Shown here: one piece after another, positions 13,532 to 15,317 of the stretch | Layout: each line of letters starts with the position of its first letter | How positions within the stretch are numbered: position 1 is the first letter of the stretch | Assembly: GCA_046539045.1 (NCBI GenBank) | Contig: JBKHHU010000066.1 | Span: forward strand, 1-15,317 | Source of the DNA: JBKHHU01 sp046539045 | Lineage (GTDB): Bacteria; Planctomycetota; Phycisphaerae; SM23-33 | Length of the DNA stretch: 15,317 nucleotides | Direction: 5' to 3' | The notes under the pieces: generated by a model | What the model was told of the DNA's origin: nothing | Seen by the model: only the letters and a program-made list of their open reading frames with translations | Database searches by the model: none | Translations under genes and position numbers: made by a program

Positions 13532-13867
13532 TTTTCAGGCGGCAGGGGACTACATACAGGAACGCTCCGTCAAGTTCAAGCGCCGCTCGTCCGCGAGCGT
13601 AGCATACAACGCTACGCAACGTTCCAACTGAAAGCGGTGCGGCTGCAGCAGTCGTTGAGGAGGAAGTTATCTTGCACCCGGCCGCCTGCTTCCGGCTTCC
13701 GTGGCGCCATATGCTTCTTTCTCACAGTCCCGCTTTGTTCGGAAAGGATGCCGGCGGAACAGTAGCGGGACAGTTTACTCAAGCCGAGCGGGTAGGAGGG
13801 ATGGAATTCCGCGTTCCGGCAGCGCCGTGCTGCGGGCGTTCGGTGTCCTGGTAGGGGCGCGCTTGCC
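13532..13867. other. Intergenic region between thiE and the MarC-family gene, with overlapping hairpins and a doubtful small ORF
   Basis: 336 nt without a recognised gene. Two perfect hairpins overlap by 3 nt: CGCTCG-tccg-CGAGCG (13584-13599) and GCGTAGC-atacaac-GCTACGC (13597-13617). Neither is followed by T's. A 60-codon frame begins at a TTG (13672) exactly 7 nt after a strong GAGGAGGA (13657-13664) and ends at 13854. Its product, rich in Cys, Pro and Arg, resembles nothing I know, and I do not call it as a gene. Confidence 0.45.
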
Positions 13868-14614
13868 ATGTCGATTGTGTCGGCAACTCTTCTGCTTTTT
13901 CTGGTGATGGATCCGCTGGGCAACCTCCCGCCGTTCGTTGTGGTGCTGGGCGACGTGGACCCGCAGCGGCGGTTTCGCGTTCTGCTGCGTGAGCTGGTGG
14001 CCGCCTATCTCGTGCTGCTGGGATTCCTGCTGGTCGGCAGGTATCTGGTGGGGCTGCTTCGCGTTTCTCTGCCGGCGCTGGCGATCAGTGGCGGGGTGAT
14101 TCTCTTCCTGGTGTCGATCCGGATGGTCTTCCCGTCTACGCGCACGGCCACGGAAACCCACGCCGACCATGAGCCGTTTCTGGTACCCCTGGCGGTACCG
14201 TTGATTGCAGGCCCTGCCACGATGGCGCTGCTGTTGATCCTGTCCACACGGCACCCGGAGGATCGGCTGGAGCTGTTTCTTTCGCTGACGCTGGCGTGGT
14301 TGGCCGGGGCGGTGATCCTGTCGCTGAGCGGATGGATCGCCCGCCGCCTGGGCAAGCGCATCGTCCGCGTAATCGAGCGACTGATGGGAATGGTGCTGAT
14401 CGTCCCGGCCGTTCAGATGCTGCTGGACGGGGTGCAGAGCGCATTGAGCATGCCGACCGAGGCTCCCATTACTCAGGCCCGGGTCTTGGTCGGGACGCGT
14501 CCGGACCGGGATGAGCACGATTCTCCCCTCGCCGTGCTCATCCCGATCGCGGAAGGTGCCTACTTGTGGACGTCGCTGAGGCGCGTCTCCTCGTCCGGGT
14601 CGCCGACGCAGTAG
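13868..14614 (+). CDS. MarC family (UPF0056) integral membrane protein with an atypical C-terminal extension
   Basis: A 248-residue frame with about six transmembrane helices. The start 'LLLFLVMDPLGNLPPFVVVL' (8-27) is the MarC-family signature. Other family blocks are 'LPALAISGGVILFLVSIRMV' (68-87), 'HEPFLVPLAVPLIAGPATMA' (101-120) and 'IERLMGMVLIVPAVQMLLDG' (169-188). Family members usually end soon after that last helix, at about 195-215 residues. Here the frame continues to 248 with a polar tail (about 194-248) encoded across a 13-bp hairpin and 55 nt of the convergent propeller gene. The tail may be a lost or shifted stop codon. MarC proteins are inner-membrane proteins whose transport substrate is not established; the old link to antibiotic resistance was not borne out. 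The ATG at 13868 has AGGGG about 10 nt upstream, a mediocre site. Confidence 0.88.
   Translation: MSIVSATLLLFLVMDPLGNLPPFVVVLGDVDPQRRFRVLLRELVAAYLVLLGFLLVGRYLVGLLRVSLPALAISGGVILFLVSIRMVFPSTRTATETHADHEPFLVPLAVPLIAGPATMALLLILSTRHPEDRLELFLSLTLAWLAGAVILSLSGWIARRLGKRIVRVIERLMGMVLIVPAVQMLLDGVQSALSMPTEAPITQARVLVGTRPDRDEHDSPLAVLIPIAEGAYLWTSLRRVSSSGSPTQ
14507..14545. terminator. 13-bp perfect stem-loop between convergent genes, likely terminator
   Basis: CGGGATGAGCACG (14507-14519) and CGTGCTCATCCCG (14533-14545) pair perfectly across a 13-nt loop. It lies 14 nt past the stop of the minus-strand propeller gene (14560) and inside the MarC frame's tail. There is no T-run on either side, so it is a strong stem but not a textbook Rho-independent terminator. 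Confidence 0.6.
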
Positions 14615-15317
14615 ACGTCGGTGTAGCTGCGGACGAACATGCGGTTCCCGCTGAAGAACGGCTGGGATCCCTGGTTGAAGTAGTCGTACTTGTGGATCCC
14701 TTTGTCGCCCAGTTTGTTCACGTTGACGACCTTCGGTTCCTTGCCGATCTTGATGATGATGCACCGGCCGTCTTCATCACACCCGAACAGGTGGTCTCCA
14801 ATGATCGCACTGAAGTGCGTGGGCTTGAGAGGGACCTTCTTGATCTCGCCGACCTTGCTGCCGGTCAGCAGGTCGCGGACCTGGAAGCCGTCGCGAGTGA
14901 AGCCGTAGACCAGTCCTTCATGGGCGACCAGCCGGTCCGGGCCGTTGGAGCGGCCTTCCTTCTTCGACTCCCAGAGCAGTTCGTAGGTTACTTCATCGCG
15001 ACTCTTGGCCGTCAGCTTCAGTCCGAGCGTGCGTTTGGGCAGATCGTATGCTTCGCCGCGTCCGCCATCCGAAGCGCCGTTGGAGATGACCAGGATGTCC
15101 TTGTCGTCATCGGAGGCCACGTGCCTGCCGTTACCGTGACAGCCGACCTTCGTGGCGATGATCTTTCCGTCCTCGGCCCGCAGAACATTGCCGTTGCCCA
15201 GCCAGATCACGTCCATCGTCTTTCCGTCGGCCAGGGGGAGTGTCAGCGAAACCGGCGTGATTACGTGGTAGCTCATCCCGCCTTTGGCCTCTTTCTGGGT
15301 CCATGCGATCTTGCCGG
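14560..15317 (-). CDS. PQQ-like beta-propeller protein, C-terminal part (runs off the window)
   Basis: The minus-strand frame is open from the right edge to a TAG at 14562-14560, about 251 residues. An internal ATG at 15276 is not taken as the start, because the frame continues upstream as good propeller sequence ('GKIAWTQKEAKGG') to the window end. Blade-like segments are 'NVLRAEDGKIIA', 'DRLVAHEGLVYGFTRDGFQV', 'FSAIIGDHLFGCDEDGRCII' and 'GNRMFVRSYTDVYCVGD'. The last resembles 'DGRMFVRQADGVFCWDL' at the end of the propeller at 6289-8199, so the two are probably paralogues. These proteins are common planctomycete-type envelope proteins, often annotated PQQ-binding-like. The signal peptide and first blades lie outside the window. 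The 3' end overlaps the MarC frame by 55 nt. Confidence 0.85.
   Translation of the reverse strand, partial: GKIAWTQKEAKGGMSYHVITPVSLTLPLADGKTMDVIWLGNGNVLRAEDGKIIATKVGCHGNGRHVASDDDKDILVISNGASDGGRGEAYDLPKRTLGLKLTAKSRDEVTYELLWESKKEGRSNGPDRLVAHEGLVYGFTRDGFQVRDLLTGSKVGEIKKVPLKPTHFSAIIGDHLFGCDEDGRCIIIKIGKEPKVVNVNKLGDKGIHKYDYFNQGSQPFFSGNRMFVRSYTDVYCVGDPDEETRLSDVHK

Noticed and set aside
13612..13923. 103-codon minus-strand frame between thiE and the MarC-family gene
   Set aside because: It overlaps the MarC start, has no ribosome site or recognisable motif, and lacks a supported product.

Overview
This is a GC-rich bacterial window with short operons on both strands. I suspect a Planctomycetota / Phycisphaerae-like genome. 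The grounds are PQQ-type beta-propellers with a signal peptide and a 'WPMFLGPIGGG' motif before the propeller, a large secreted heparinase II/III-like protein, a rhamnosidase relic and a ThiD2-ThiE fusion. This placement is inference from gene content; there is no rRNA, tRNA or other phylogenetic marker in the window to settle it.

Layout. (a) 1-670, minus strand: the 5' part of a MASE3 membrane-sensor protein that runs off the left edge. (b) 909-3043, plus strand: a six-helix DUF1206 membrane protein, then a conserved 368-aa protein of unknown function that is probably an alpha/alpha-toroid. (c) 3228-8199: a convergent pair sharing a bidirectional terminator, namely a 986-aa secreted heparinase II/III-like protein (plus) and a 636-aa secreted PQQ-like beta-propeller (minus). 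(d) 8200-9830: a decayed stretch holding the 3' third of a GH78-type alpha-L-rhamnosidase, a perfect hairpin and a small DUF4268-like fragment. (e) 9831-10808, minus: trpS, with a good promoter placed so close to the ATG that the mRNA should be nearly leaderless. (f) 11219-13531, plus: glyA followed after 27 nt by a thiamine gene fusing ThiD2 to ThiE. (g) 13868-14614, plus: a MarC-family membrane protein whose reading frame runs on through a 13-bp hairpin and 55 nt into the convergent gene. (h) 14560 to the right edge, minus: the C-terminal part of a second PQQ-like propeller protein.

How the genes work together. The housekeeping block (trpS, glyA, thiD2-thiE) is ordinary metabolism: tryptophanyl-tRNA charging, serine/glycine one-carbon exchange and thiamine phosphate synthesis. 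The rest is envelope and polysaccharide biology. The heparinase-like protein and the first propeller both carry signal peptides and appear to share a beta-rich N-terminal domain, which is the most interesting positive observation here. The rhamnosidase relic suggests that a carbohydrate locus has been eroding. I see no CRISPR array, tRNA, rRNA, intact mobile element or known riboswitch. I did not find a clear new defence or mobile system, and the most unusual points are listed as findings with their limits.
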